From NCBI GenBank assembly GCA_023402395.1, contig JAEYGI010000051.1, forward strand, positions 1-64,000: DNA of 64,000 bases, in the 5' to 3' direction. Positions 50,071 to 58,973 of the stretch are shown here, piece after piece. The translations under genes and the position numbers were made by a program. The number at the start of each line of letters is the position of its first letter. Positions within the stretch are counted from its first letter, which is position 1. The notes below the pieces were generated by a model. It did no database searches. It saw nothing but the letters and a program-made list of their open reading frames with translations, and had not been told where the DNA came from. The DNA comes from Bacillota bacterium (GTDB lineage Bacteria > Bacillota > UBA4882 > UBA8346).

Positions 50071-51988
50071 TACAATTATTCTTTTTAAATTCGCTTGGCG
50101 CCATACCCTGGAAATTTTTGAAGATGCGGCTGAAATAATTCGAATCTTGGTAACCCACCTGATTGGCTACCTCGGCAATGCTCAGTTCGGTGCTGGTCAA
50201 TAATTCGATGGCCTTTTTCATCCGAAAAGTCATCAAATAGTCGCCAAACGTCGATCCGGTCTTTTGCTTGAATAAATGCATCAAATGAGAGGGAGTGATG
50301 GCCATTTTCTGGGCCACTTCATTAATGGTGATTGGCCGTTGATAATTATCCTCGATAAAGGCTTTCGCACTCTTAACGATTACATGCGTCCGGTCCTTAT
50401 CACAGGCCGCAACCAGCGCCACAATTTGATGGCATGTTTTTTTAAACCAGGAGATTAAGTTGGAATTGGTATTTATTTTGGCAAGATCGTTAAAATAACT
50501 GATATTTAAATCAAGCAGTCTTTTTTCATCGACTCCGCCTTTTCCTCCCGCTTCAATCATCAGATGCAAGAATTCAATGATTTTTACCTTCAAAATATCA
50601 AAATTTTCCCCATAGGCATCATCCATTTTGGAAATAAAATCATTCAGCACAACCTCAGTCTCTTCAACTTTACCGTTTCGTATCGCTAACAGCAATTTTT
50701 CATGCTGGCGCAATGGATACTGGAGCCGAACCGATTCCATTTTCTGGATGGTGGTGACCTGGACCACGTGATTCTCGCCAATCGCTAACGCGTAATCCAA
50801 AGCATTCGAGGCTTCTTGAAACGAGAGGCGTAAATTTTCGACTTTATCATAACTGCGGCCGATTCCCATGGTGATCCGGAATGGGGTTCTTCGTTCCACC
50901 TCCACCCGGATCTGCTCCGTAAGATCAATGATCAATTGGGGATTCCGGTCCACATATGACAGCAGCGACAGGCAGACAGCCAGGCGGTCGCTTCCCAACG
51001 ACATGATTAAAAAATCTTCTTTGCCCAACCTCTCCAGCATGGTTTCACTGATGGTTTCTTGAATCAGATCGTCTTCATTTTGGATTTGATATTTATCATA
51101 CCCATCACTAATTTTAATGACAAAGAAGGTGTCAAAAAAACTTTCTTTACCCAGTAATTGAATGATTTCTTGAATCTTGGCTTCGGAAGCTGACGAAAAA
51201 GAGATGTTTTGGATGAATTCCTCTTTTAAAAAAGGAATGACCCGTTCCATCTTTACCAGCACTTCTTTAATATCCAGCAAAACTCCGCGGCTGACAATGA
51301 TCGCGCTGATCATCGAACCACAATAAATGATCCACCAATGTTTTACCAATGTGCCCAAAAATAATAAAAACCCAAAGAATAAAATCCCGTAATTAAACAG
51401 AAAAAACGTATGAGTAGTTAAAAGGCTGTTTCGTTTGATAATTTTGGCATTGACAATCTTAAAGCAGCTACTGACCGCCAGACCAAAACCGACAATCAAT
51501 TGGACTAATAAGGTGATCTCCCGCCCATAACACGGCGCCACCAAATTGGGGGTCAAATTGTCGTAAGCGATGATACCGCCGATTCGCAAAAACTCATAGG
51601 AATTGGGGGTGCCCAATGTATTAAAGATGATATAAATACCACCCAATAGTGAACCAAAGAAAAAAAGCGAGAATTTCTTTCCCCGATCTTTGCTCTTGGT
51701 GAAGGTGCCAGTTGTTAGCAAAGCTGCGGGAGCACAAACCGAGCATAATAAAAAGAACCGGAAATTGCAAATTATCAGGGGAAGGGGATGCGGGCCCAAA
51801 AGTAGCTGCAAGGGTCGTCCCACCACAAAAATACTGAACGAAATCAGATAGAGCGCAAAATACTTATGAGTAGACACCGCGGTAGGCTTAACCAAAGTAA
51901 AATATAAGAACAGCAGCAAAAAAAACAAGCCGGAAATGAGGGGCACTACAATATTTCCGATAATCAGTATATTATGCAATGGCCTCAT
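50066..51988 (-). CDS. Membrane-anchored AraC-family regulator
   Basis: This protein of up to 640 residues joins seven N-terminal membrane helices (about 8-230) to a cytosolic part with a degenerate cyclase-like domain (about 245-380) and an AraC helix-turn-helix pair at the C-terminus (KAFIEDNYQRPITINEVAQKM, then MKKAIELLTSTELSIAEVANQVGYQDSNYFSRIFKNFQ). The domain order is that of YesN-like regulators fused to a sensor membrane domain. GGAGG touches the ATG at 51988, so the real start may be the TTG at 51979. It is upstream of, and codirectional with, the GH115 gene, and a pair of direct repeats that could be its site precedes that gene. It probably senses a sugar signal at the membrane. Confidence 0.85.
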   Translation of the reverse strand: MRPLHNILIIGNIVVPLISGLFFLLLFLYFTLVKPTAVSTHKYFALYLISFSIFVVGRPLQLLLGPHPLPLIICNFRFFLLCSVCAPAALLTTGTFTKSKDRGKKFSLFFFGSLLGGIYIIFNTLGTPNSYEFLRIGGIIAYDNLTPNLVAPCYGREITLLVQLIVGFGLAVSSCFKIVNAKIIKRNSLLTTHTFFLFNYGILFFGFLLFLGTLVKHWWIIYCGSMISAIIVSRGVLLDIKEVLVKMERVIPFLKEEFIQNISFSSASEAKIQEIIQLLGKESFFDTFFVIKISDGYDKYQIQNEDDLIQETISETMLERLGKEDFLIMSLGSDRLAVCLSLLSYVDRNPQLIIDLTEQIRVEVERRTPFRITMGIGRSYDKVENLRLSFQEASNALDYALAIGENHVVQVTTIQKMESVRLQYPLRQHEKLLLAIRNGKVEETEVVLNDFISKMDDAYGENFDILKVKIIEFLHLMIEAGGKGGVDEKRLLDLNISYFNDLAKINTNSNLISWFKKTCHQIVALVAACDKDRTHVIVKSAKAFIEDNYQRPITINEVAQKMAITPSHLMHLFKQKTGSTFGDYLMTFRMKKAIELLTSTELSIAEVANQVGYQDSNYFSRIFKNFQGMAPSEFKKNNCI

Positions 51989-52402
51989 CCTCCAACTATA
52001 TGATATTGGCTATTTAGCTTTTATCGCTCCATTTCTCTTGCTGTATGTCCCCGAAAACAACTAGCCTTCTTCCATAGTAACTCAAATAAATCCGGGTAAT
52101 TGATGGTTAACTCTAATTTAATCAATAATTTACCCTAATATTATTGAAAAATCAACTAAAATATGTTTATTTGTATAAATAAGAAGTTATTCCAAATATT
52201 TACTTAAATTTTTCTGCGCTATTTTTATAACCTTATTTTGCATTTTTATAAAATCAACGCAAGGAATTGTCAAAACGGACAGAAAATAATGGGCTAGCTC
52301 TATCTTAAAGCTTGGCCTCTTTTTCTTGAATCTCTTTTTTGGTCGCCAAAAGGTTCGCTCCGGAAGAAGCGACAACTTATCCAGATCAAAAAAGGATTGC
52401 TT

Positions 52403-52807
52403 CAACTGAAGCAATCCTTTTTCGATCTGTAGCAACACTTCCCCCAACTGAAGGAACAGCCGCTTCAAATGGAGGAAGACTTTCTCCATTTGAAGGAAGC
52501 CCCGCTTCAAATGAAGCTCCAATATTTCGATCTGAAAAAACTCTTCCTGCAAATGATCCTCGAATATTTCGATCTGGAGGAACACTTTCTTCAAATGATC
52601 CTCTAATATTTCCACTTGGAGCGAGCCTTGCTCCAACTGATCCGGCGCTTGGATCAGATGGAGCGGCACTTCGATCAGTTGATCCGGCTCCCGGATCAGT
52701 TGGAGCGCGGCCCCATCCATCTGATCCGGCATTCCGATCACTTGATCCGGTTCTTGGATCACTTGATCCGGGGCCCGGATCAGTTGCGGCGAGTTCCAAG
52801 GCAAGTT
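52403..52807. repeat. 21-bp phased palindromic array, locus 2
   Basis: Words with CANNTG or GATCTG cores start at 52403 and every 21 bp to 52781, about 20 units, without one slip. Alternating forms such as CTCCAACTGATCC, GGATCAGATGGAG and GGATCACTTGATCC show dyad symmetry. A minus-strand frame of 214 residues (TTG start, 52187-52831) runs through it and reads as heptads (DHLKKVFLQIEIFEDHL). The start has only a weak ribosome site, but the frame begins 10 nt after rhaD. The plus strand is interrupted by stops near 52430 and 52604. It is either a short repeat protein or a non-coding array. The AT-rich 52187-52400 segment upstream is part of the same frame. Confidence 0.85.
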
Positions 52808-52840
52808 GCGCCGGACCCGGGATTTAACCAATCCTATCGT

Positions 52841-53662
52841 TTAATCTAAAAATTCTTCCCGCAGGGTGACCCGAAAATCCCTGGCAATGTCTCTCAGGTT
52901 TTGAGCGGTAATGGTCTGCCGGATGCCCTGGCCGCAACTCATCGCGCGAATATAGATATCGGCCGACTTCTCCACGGTATGCATCAAACCAAACGTAATA
53001 TCGAAGTCAGGGCCGGAACAAAACGCGCCGTGATGAGCCCAGACGGCCACATCATATTTTTTCATCAGCTCACAGGTAGCCAAAGCAATCTTACTGCCGC
53101 CGGGAACCATCCACCCCACTACGCCGACCCCGTCGGGAAACACCACCGGGCATTCGGTCGCCATGGTCCAAAGCGCCCGGCTAAATTCCCGGTCCTCCAA
53201 CGGCAGGACAAAGGTCAGCGCAATCAGGCTCGGGGTATGGGCATGATAAATCACCCGGTGCTTGCCGCCGGTCACTAGCTTTTTGACACTATGGTTCATA
53301 AAATGGGACGGAAATTCGCTGGTCGGAACGCCGCCTTTTTCAAGTCCCCAAACGATCCGGTAACTCTCACCCCGGTCATCAATTTGAACAATGCAAATAT
53401 TATCTTGAGGAGCCAGCGCCACATTCCTCAGAAATTTACCGCTGCCGGTGGCGACAAAATATTCGCCGGCCAGATTTTCCGCTTTAACGCCCATATTTAC
53501 CAAGGGGTTGGTATCGGCAAAGTTGGCTTTAATCGCTTCGACTTCCTCAGGCTTGATCCGGTAGGTAAGGTTGCCGCCGTTGCGCTCATGCCAGCCTTGA
53601 CGGAACCCGTCATCGGCCATACGAATAAACCCTTGAATAAATTCTGCTTCCAATACCTTCAA
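52841..53662 (-). CDS. rhaD: Rhamnulose-1-phosphate aldolase
   Basis: This 273-residue class II aldolase cleaves L-rhamnulose-1-phosphate to dihydroxyacetone phosphate and L-lactaldehyde in the cytosol. GWHERNGGNLTYRI, near residue 23, is the family's hallmark. The zinc ligands come from VIYHAHTPS and AVWAHHGAFCSG, with Glu nearby. The start is a TTG at 53662 with GATAGGT before it, only 6 nt after the rhaA stop, so it is probably coupled. The following repeat frame (52831) begins 10 nt after its stop. This completes the rhaB-rhaA-rhaD order. Confidence 0.93.
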   Translation of the reverse strand: MKVLEAEFIQGFIRMADDGFRQGWHERNGGNLTYRIKPEEVEAIKANFADTNPLVNMGVKAENLAGEYFVATGSGKFLRNVALAPQDNICIVQIDDRGESYRIVWGLEKGGVPTSEFPSHFMNHSVKKLVTGGKHRVIYHAHTPSLIALTFVLPLEDREFSRALWTMATECPVVFPDGVGVVGWMVPGGSKIALATCELMKKYDVAVWAHHGAFCSGPDFDITFGLMHTVEKSADIYIRAMSCGQGIRQTITAQNLRDIARDFRVTLREEFLD

Positions 53663-53668
53663 TACCTA

Positions 53669-54940
53669 TTACCCCCGTTTCATTTGAACACTGGACTCGT
53701 AATTTTGAACGGTTTTAAACCATTGGTCTTTTACCGGAACCTTTTGCAGTTGACAGAAATAATCCCAAACCGCGCCCACCGGATAGGTTTTTAGCTCTTC
53801 GCCCAGCATCATCAGTTCGGTAAATTTACCATTGTCCTGCAACCCCTTTAAGGTCTCATTGGGCATCAGCAACGCGTTAAGCAAGGCCTTTTGCATATTC
53901 CGGACCCCAATGACCCAAGCGGCCACCCGATTGATGCTGGCATCAAAATAATCCAGTCCGATCAGCACTTTATCCAACGCTTCGCAACGCACAATCTCCT
54001 TCGCGATTTCTCTTAATTCATCATCCAGCAATACGACATGGTCGCTATCCCAGCGCATTGGACGGGTTACATGCAAGGGGATCCTGTCAAAGAAAGCCAA
54101 GAGCGCCGGTATCTTATCGGAAACCGCCTCGGTGGGATGGAAGTGCCCATTGTCAAGTAAAAAGTAGATCCCGTTGTGCGCGGCATAACTCAGATAAAAC
54201 TCATGGGAACCCACAGTGTATGCTTCCACGCCAATCCCAAACACTTTTCCTTCGACACTATCGATCAAATACGTTTGATCGTAGGTTTCGCGGTAAATCT
54301 CATCCAAGCTTTCTTTTAAGCGCAAACGCGGCCCCAACCGGTCCGCCGGAATATCTTTGGAACCGTCGGGTATCCAGAGATTGCAAAGAGCGGGAGTTCC
54401 CAGCTCCTTTCCGAAATAAGCGGCAATCTTCCGGCAAGCCTGGCCGTGCCGGATCCAGAAGTTCCGGATCTCCGGGTCCGGATGAGACAGGGTCAGTCCG
54501 TCGGCAGCGTTAGGATGAGAAAAAAAGGTGGGATTAAAATCAAGGCCTAAGCCCCGCTGTTTCGCAAACTCCACCCATGGGGCGAAATGTTGCGGTTCCA
54601 GCAAGTCGCGTTCGATGGCCTTGCCGTCGCCAATCGCATAACAAGCGTGAAGATTAAGCCGGTGTTTGCCGGGGATCAATGATAATGCCGCGTCAATATC
54701 GGCCATTAATTCCGCCGGAGTACGCGCCTTGCCCGGATAATTGCCGGTGGTGGCAATCCCCCCCGTCAGCCCGCCCCGGTTTTCAAATCCGCCCACATCA
54801 TCACCCTGCCAGCAATGGAGCGAGATCGAAATCCGGCTCAGTTTGGCGATGGCTTGGCCGCAGTCAACGCCAATCCCGCGGTATGCTTCTTCCGCTAACC
54901 GATAATTTTCAATAATCCGGGCGTCCGTATTCACACTCAT
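53669..54940 (-). CDS. rhaA: L-rhamnose isomerase
   Basis: This 423-residue enzyme converts L-rhamnose to L-rhamnulose in the cytosol, using Mn2+. Characteristic segments are ISISLHCWQGDDVGGFE (about 31-47), LNLHACYAIGD, WVEFAKQRGLGLDFNPTFFSHP and NGIYFLLDNGHFHPTEAVSDKI, which provide the Glu/Asp/His metal site. PMRWDSDHVVLLDDELREIA is another conserved part. It lies between rhaB (18 nt upstream) and rhaD (6 nt downstream). Confidence 0.95.
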   Translation of the reverse strand: MSVNTDARIIENYRLAEEAYRGIGVDCGQAIAKLSRISISLHCWQGDDVGGFENRGGLTGGIATTGNYPGKARTPAELMADIDAALSLIPGKHRLNLHACYAIGDGKAIERDLLEPQHFAPWVEFAKQRGLGLDFNPTFFSHPNAADGLTLSHPDPEIRNFWIRHGQACRKIAAYFGKELGTPALCNLWIPDGSKDIPADRLGPRLRLKESLDEIYRETYDQTYLIDSVEGKVFGIGVEAYTVGSHEFYLSYAAHNGIYFLLDNGHFHPTEAVSDKIPALLAFFDRIPLHVTRPMRWDSDHVVLLDDELREIAKEIVRCEALDKVLIGLDYFDASINRVAAWVIGVRNMQKALLNALLMPNETLKGLQDNGKFTELMMLGEELKTYPVGAVWDYFCQLQKVPVKDQWFKTVQNYESSVQMKRG

Positions 54941-54958
54941 TTCAGTTCCTCCTTCTTT

Positions 54959-56356
54959 TCACCATTTTTTAAGCGGAAAAGAACTGGCGACAACTTCTCT
55001 CGCCTCAGCCAAGGTTTCAAACTCGCCGGCTGTAAGCATTTGTGATAGGATGTTCCCGATCGCGGTCGCTTCTACCGGACCGGCCAAGACTGTTTTTCCG
55101 GTATGCCGGGCGGTCAATTCATTGAGATAATCCGCCTGGCTGCCCCCGCCCACAATCTGAATATTGGTCACTTTCATCTTTTGCAAGGTTTCAAGTTCCG
55201 AAACCGCGTCCCCATAACTCCGGGCCAGGCTCCGGTAGACGCAGGAGGCGATTTCTCCAGCCGTGGACGGCGCCCGGAGGCCCCGCTGCCTGCAAAATTC
55301 CCGAATAGCGGCGATCATCTTGACCGGCGCTAAAAAAGTACTGTCATTCACATCAATCAACCCGGGGAAATCTTTTTCCCGCTCCGCTAAAGCGCAAAGT
55401 TGGGCAAAGGAATATTCATCGCCCAGTTCTCTTTTTACGGATTGGATAATCCAAAGGCCCATGATATTCTTTAAATATCGATAGCGGTAATCGTAACCGC
55501 CCTCGTTGGTAAAATTGGCGAGCCGGCTTGGCTCGCCGCAGTCCGGCTCCGTTTTTTCGAGGCCAATCAGGGACCATGTCCCGGAACTGAGGTAGATCGA
55601 GTGCGGATCCGACAGCGGCGCCGCCAAGACCGCCGACGCCGTATCATGGGTCGGCGGCAGCACCACTTCGCAATTGAATCCTACTGTTCGCTGAATTGCT
55701 TCCCGTAAAGGGCCCACCGGAGTTCTGGGCAGTTTCAACTCACCGAACAGGGAATGCTTAATCCCCAAGCGGCCGATGAGCGCCCGGTCCCAGGTCTTCT
55801 TTCCGGCATCCACCATCCCGGTAGTCGTAGCGTTAGTATACTCATTGAATTTTACCCCGGTAAGCAAAAAATTCAGATATTCGGGCACCATCAGAAAACG
55901 TTCCGCGCGTTCGAGGAGCCCCGCTTCAGTTTGTTTCAAAGCCAACAGCTGATAAATCGTATTAAACAGCTGTTTCTGAATCCCAGTCCTCCGGTACAAC
56001 TGCTCCTCGGAAATCAGTTGGCGGAGTTCCAGATCCATACCGCTGGTGCGGCTGTCCCGATAGGCAACCGTATCTCCCAGGATCTGATCGTTTTGATCCA
56101 GCAAAACGAAGTCTACCCCCCAGGTGTCAATCCCAAGGGTATCCGGGGTTTTCCCCAACTCGTGACATTTTTTCAGGCCAATCAGAATTTGTTCAAAGAG
56201 ATAATCAAGTTCCCAGCAAAGGTGATTATTTTTTCGTTTCATTTCATTCGGGAAGCGATGAATCTCTTCTAACCCAATTTTGCCGTCTTTAAGGGTTCCG
56301 AGAATATGCCTGCCGCTGGAAGCTCCGATATCGATGGCCAGATAATGGTTGCTCAT
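54959..56356 (-). CDS. rhaB: Rhamnulokinase
   Basis: This 465-residue sugar kinase of the FGGY family phosphorylates L-rhamnulose. The start reads YLAIDIGASSGRHILG, the P-loop of the fold. LGIDTWGVDFVLLDQNDQ binds sugar, PTHDTASAV and YLSSGTWSLIGLE are FGGY hallmarks, and IQIVGGGSQADYLN closes the ATP site. It is the first of the rhaBAD genes. A repeat-filled region of about 470 nt lies upstream, and no cre or RhaR site could be identified there. Confidence 0.94.
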   Translation of the reverse strand: MSNHYLAIDIGASSGRHILGTLKDGKIGLEEIHRFPNEMKRKNNHLCWELDYLFEQILIGLKKCHELGKTPDTLGIDTWGVDFVLLDQNDQILGDTVAYRDSRTSGMDLELRQLISEEQLYRRTGIQKQLFNTIYQLLALKQTEAGLLERAERFLMVPEYLNFLLTGVKFNEYTNATTTGMVDAGKKTWDRALIGRLGIKHSLFGELKLPRTPVGPLREAIQRTVGFNCEVVLPPTHDTASAVLAAPLSDPHSIYLSSGTWSLIGLEKTEPDCGEPSRLANFTNEGGYDYRYRYLKNIMGLWIIQSVKRELGDEYSFAQLCALAEREKDFPGLIDVNDSTFLAPVKMIAAIREFCRQRGLRAPSTAGEIASCVYRSLARSYGDAVSELETLQKMKVTNIQIVGGGSQADYLNELTARHTGKTVLAGPVEATAIGNILSQMLTAGEFETLAEAREVVASSFPLKKW

Positions 56357-56414
56357 GGTTCACTCCAAGTCATTTGGTGCCGTCCCAAGTTGAACATAAT
56401 ACCAAAATTTTTTA

Positions 56415-56440
56415 TTGGCGTTCGGCTTTAAGAGTGCCAA
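56415..56440. repeat. Hairpin related to element A, with compensating changes
   Basis: TTGGCGTTC, loop GGCTTTAA, GAGTGCCAA. The loop is identical to that at 2045-2052 while stem bases differ yet still pair (G-U wobbles included). Surrounding 56395-56480 shares no other long match. Confidence 0.55.
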
Positions 56441-56562
56441 TCTTTGTTGAAACATTTAATCTGAGTATCAATTTATAGCTCAGGAGCATTGTTTTATCCT
56501 ACTTACTGGCATTATCTCAAGGGGCCAAGGGATTGCTTAATCTTCAAGTCGGCTTTGTCCTC

Positions 56563-56763
56563 GACGCCCTCACCCCTATGGTCCTTTCATGCCGCCGGCC
56601 CTCCCCCATCACGCCCAAGAGCATGGCTATGGGGGAGGGACTCAAAGAAGCCTAAAACACCGGAGAAAGATAACGTTTTTTGGCCCGTATCTCCCTCCCC
56701 CGTAGCATGGAGGCGTTACGGGGGAGGGCAGGCAACTTGAACTACCCAGAGGGTGAGGGCGTC
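56563..56763. repeat. GCCCTCACCC hairpin element
   Basis: The ends GACGCCCTCACCCC and GGGTGAGGGCGTC are inverted. Two inner hairpins are CCCTCCCCCAT/ATGGGGGAGGG and CTCCCTCCCCCGTA/TTACGGGGGAGGG. The element is nearly the same size as the nested one at 49823-50026, and stem bases differ in a compensating way (CAT/ATG versus CGTA/TACG). It separates rhaB from the next gene. Confidence 0.65.
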
Positions 56764-56836
56764 CACCCGCAATGTTGCCCCCAAGTTTCAGTTCTTATTT
56801 CTGAGCTACTTTGATAATCAGTAAATTTAATTCATC

Positions 56837-57502
56837 CTATTCTTCCTGCCCCCATGCAAAATAAGCGGGCAGAAACATGAAATTCTCACCCTTTCCCTCG
56901 GGCATCTGAATAAAATGATCTTCCGGCACGGCCTTGAGCCATTCCTTAATGGCTTCCGATTGTTTCTCCAAATCACCTTGAATATTGGTAATGGTCTTTG
57001 GTTCTTCAAAATAGGAAAAGAGAATGTTTTCATGAAGCGCGATCGATTGATATTTGTCGCCATACCACAAGCCCTCATCGACAATGGCTTGATGATGATA
57101 AACATAGCTGAAAAGCTTATCGGTTTTTAGAAAAGCAATTCTGCCCCGTCGCAGTTCAGGAGCTGTGGGTCTGGTCCAATCCTGCTTTCCCTTGGGAATC
57201 GCATGGTAAAAGATATGATACATATAGACCCATTCCCGCAATCCGTCCTGCCCCGGCCAGAGCTCCAAATAGGGAGACAAGGCTTTTAGCAGCTGTTCCG
57301 GCTTGATCTCCGCTCCCACGCATTCATAATAGAAAAAAAGCATTTGATGATAATGATAGAGCGCGGCAGTCATGATCTTGCCCTCTGTCATCAGCCCGCC
57401 CAAGACCGCTTGGCATTCTCCCAAGGCGCCTTCCAGCTCTTCGGCGCGATATTCTCTTTTCAGACTGCCTCGATAATGGAAACGGTATACCGTATCATCC
57501 AA
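56837..57502 (-). CDS. Unknown protein in polysaccharide locus
   Basis: This 221-residue protein has no signal peptide and is probably cytosolic. It is rich in aromatic residues: LYHYHQMLFFYYECVG, EWVYMYHIFYHAIPKGKQDW, FLKTDKLFSYVYHHQAIVDEG and SIALHENILFSYFEEP. It could be a ligand-binding alpha/beta protein, but I do not recognise the family. The gene is 1 nt from the GH28 gene upstream, so it belongs to the same unit. Its place between a pectinase-type enzyme and the rhamnose genes suggests a role in handling the same sugars, perhaps an accessory enzyme. No catalytic motif is obvious. Confidence 0.6.
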   Translation of the reverse strand: MDDTVYRFHYRGSLKREYRAEELEGALGECQAVLGGLMTEGKIMTAALYHYHQMLFFYYECVGAEIKPEQLLKALSPYLELWPGQDGLREWVYMYHIFYHAIPKGKQDWTRPTAPELRRGRIAFLKTDKLFSYVYHHQAIVDEGLWYGDKYQSIALHENILFSYFEEPKTITNIQGDLEKQSEAIKEWLKAVPEDHFIQMPEGKGENFMFLPAYFAWGQEE

Positions 57503-57503
57503 T

Positions 57504-58853
57504 TCATTTCACTTCCTTGATCTCCATGGTCAGATCCTGGCAATTTTCCGTTTCAACCAGTTCGCTCCAATGCTCCATATATGGTGTTACCTTCCTTACT
57601 CTGCAATCTTTCAGCCGAAGCGTATTGACATATCTGGCATATACCGCCGGGATCGCATGTGGATAAACATGTCTTACGGAAGGCTGTTCGTCAAAGAGGC
57701 CGCCCGGCTGACTTCCCTGCTTCGCCATGGTCAGATCCAGTTCATTGATGGACACATTTTCAATCGGGCAATTCTCCTCAGCGGCAATAAAGATACCGGA
57801 TTCCGACGTAAGGTTGATATTATCAAATTTAAGATTACGGATTACCCCCGGAAAACGGTTTTCCTGGGTACGGTAGGTTGCGGAAATAAAGATCGGCTCT
57901 CCCTTGCCCCACCACCGTGGGGCGAATTCCCGCTGGGGGGCATCGGCATACCTTCTCACCGCTCCCGTAAGATGATGAACTTGAATATTTTCAACAGTTC
58001 CCCCATCTCTGACCCAGATTCCAACCGCTCTGGAACAATCCTCAATAATGCAGTCGCTCAAGATTACATTGCGAATGGTGCCATGGGTTTCCGTTCCGAC
58101 TTTTAAGGCCGAATCCTGGGATTTTAATAAGCAACCCGTAATTACGATATTTTCGCAATTTCCGTACTGCTTAGCCATGGGCTTGGTCGATTTGATGACG
58201 ATAGCGTCATCTCCGGTTTTGATGATACAATTACTAATCACGACATCCTGGCAGCAATCCGGGTCAATGCCGTCATTATTGGCGCCACGGGTATTATTGA
58301 GGATCTGGATGTGATTGATCCGGACCTGGCTGCAGCCTGCCATATGAAGGGTCCAGAATGCCGCATCCAAAAGAGTAACATTCTTTACCGTCAGATTCTT
58401 TACATCCTCTAACAACATCATTCTCGGACGAAACCCCTTAATCATCAGCGGCGCTTCATGAAATCCTCCATCGGCGCCATCGTCATACATCACTTCCCGG
58501 CCCTGGCCATCAATGGTTCCCTCGCCGGATATCGTGATATTTTCTTCGTGCCAGGCCCCGATAAAGCAGCCGCCATCCCATCCATCCGGGTGAACGGCCT
58601 TGGGGGCCTGACTGTCAAAGCTATGAATATCCTCCGGTTTTAAGCTGCAGCGGAGTACTGCTCCCTGTTGCAAGTAAAGATTGATATTACTCTTTAGCCG
58701 GATTGACCCACTCAAATAAATACCGGCGGGGACGCGGACTTCTCCCCCTCCGTTTTCATTGCAGATATCAATGGCCTTTTGGATAGCGCCGGCATTATTA
58801 AATTTTCCATCGCCGATTGCTCCGTATTCGGTAATATCATAGACGGTTCCCAT
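57504..58853 (-). CDS. GH28 polygalacturonase-family enzyme
   Basis: This 449-residue right-handed beta-helix enzyme is of GH28. Start YDITEYGAIGDGKFNNAGAI is the family N-terminus. The catalytic acids are Asp194 in NNDGIDPD, and Asp215 and Asp216 in TGDDAI. ETHGTI replaces the usual GHG motif. GGEVRVPAGIYLSG and WTLHMAGCSQVRI are further family segments. There is no signal peptide from the ATG at 58853 (the longer frame starts at TTG), so it probably acts on imported oligosaccharides inside the cell, most likely exo-acting on galacturonate or rhamnogalacturonan fragments. It lies in the same unit as the sulfatase and the transporter. Confidence 0.85.
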   Translation of the reverse strand: MGTVYDITEYGAIGDGKFNNAGAIQKAIDICNENGGGEVRVPAGIYLSGSIRLKSNINLYLQQGAVLRCSLKPEDIHSFDSQAPKAVHPDGWDGGCFIGAWHEENITISGEGTIDGQGREVMYDDGADGGFHEAPLMIKGFRPRMMLLEDVKNLTVKNVTLLDAAFWTLHMAGCSQVRINHIQILNNTRGANNDGIDPDCCQDVVISNCIIKTGDDAIVIKSTKPMAKQYGNCENIVITGCLLKSQDSALKVGTETHGTIRNVILSDCIIEDCSRAVGIWVRDGGTVENIQVHHLTGAVRRYADAPQREFAPRWWGKGEPIFISATYRTQENRFPGVIRNLKFDNINLTSESGIFIAAEENCPIENVSINELDLTMAKQGSQPGGLFDEQPSVRHVYPHAIPAVYARYVNTLRLKDCRVRKVTPYMEHWSELVETENCQDLTMEIKEVK

Positions 58854-58973
58854 TGCTCTGTCGCTCCCTGTCGATTTTTTGCCCGAAGATCCGAAACTCA
58901 AACCCCAGTCGCGCTTTACGCCAGGGTTTTGGCGCGAGAATTCGCTTTAGGGGTTTTTAAAAAGTTACCGGAA

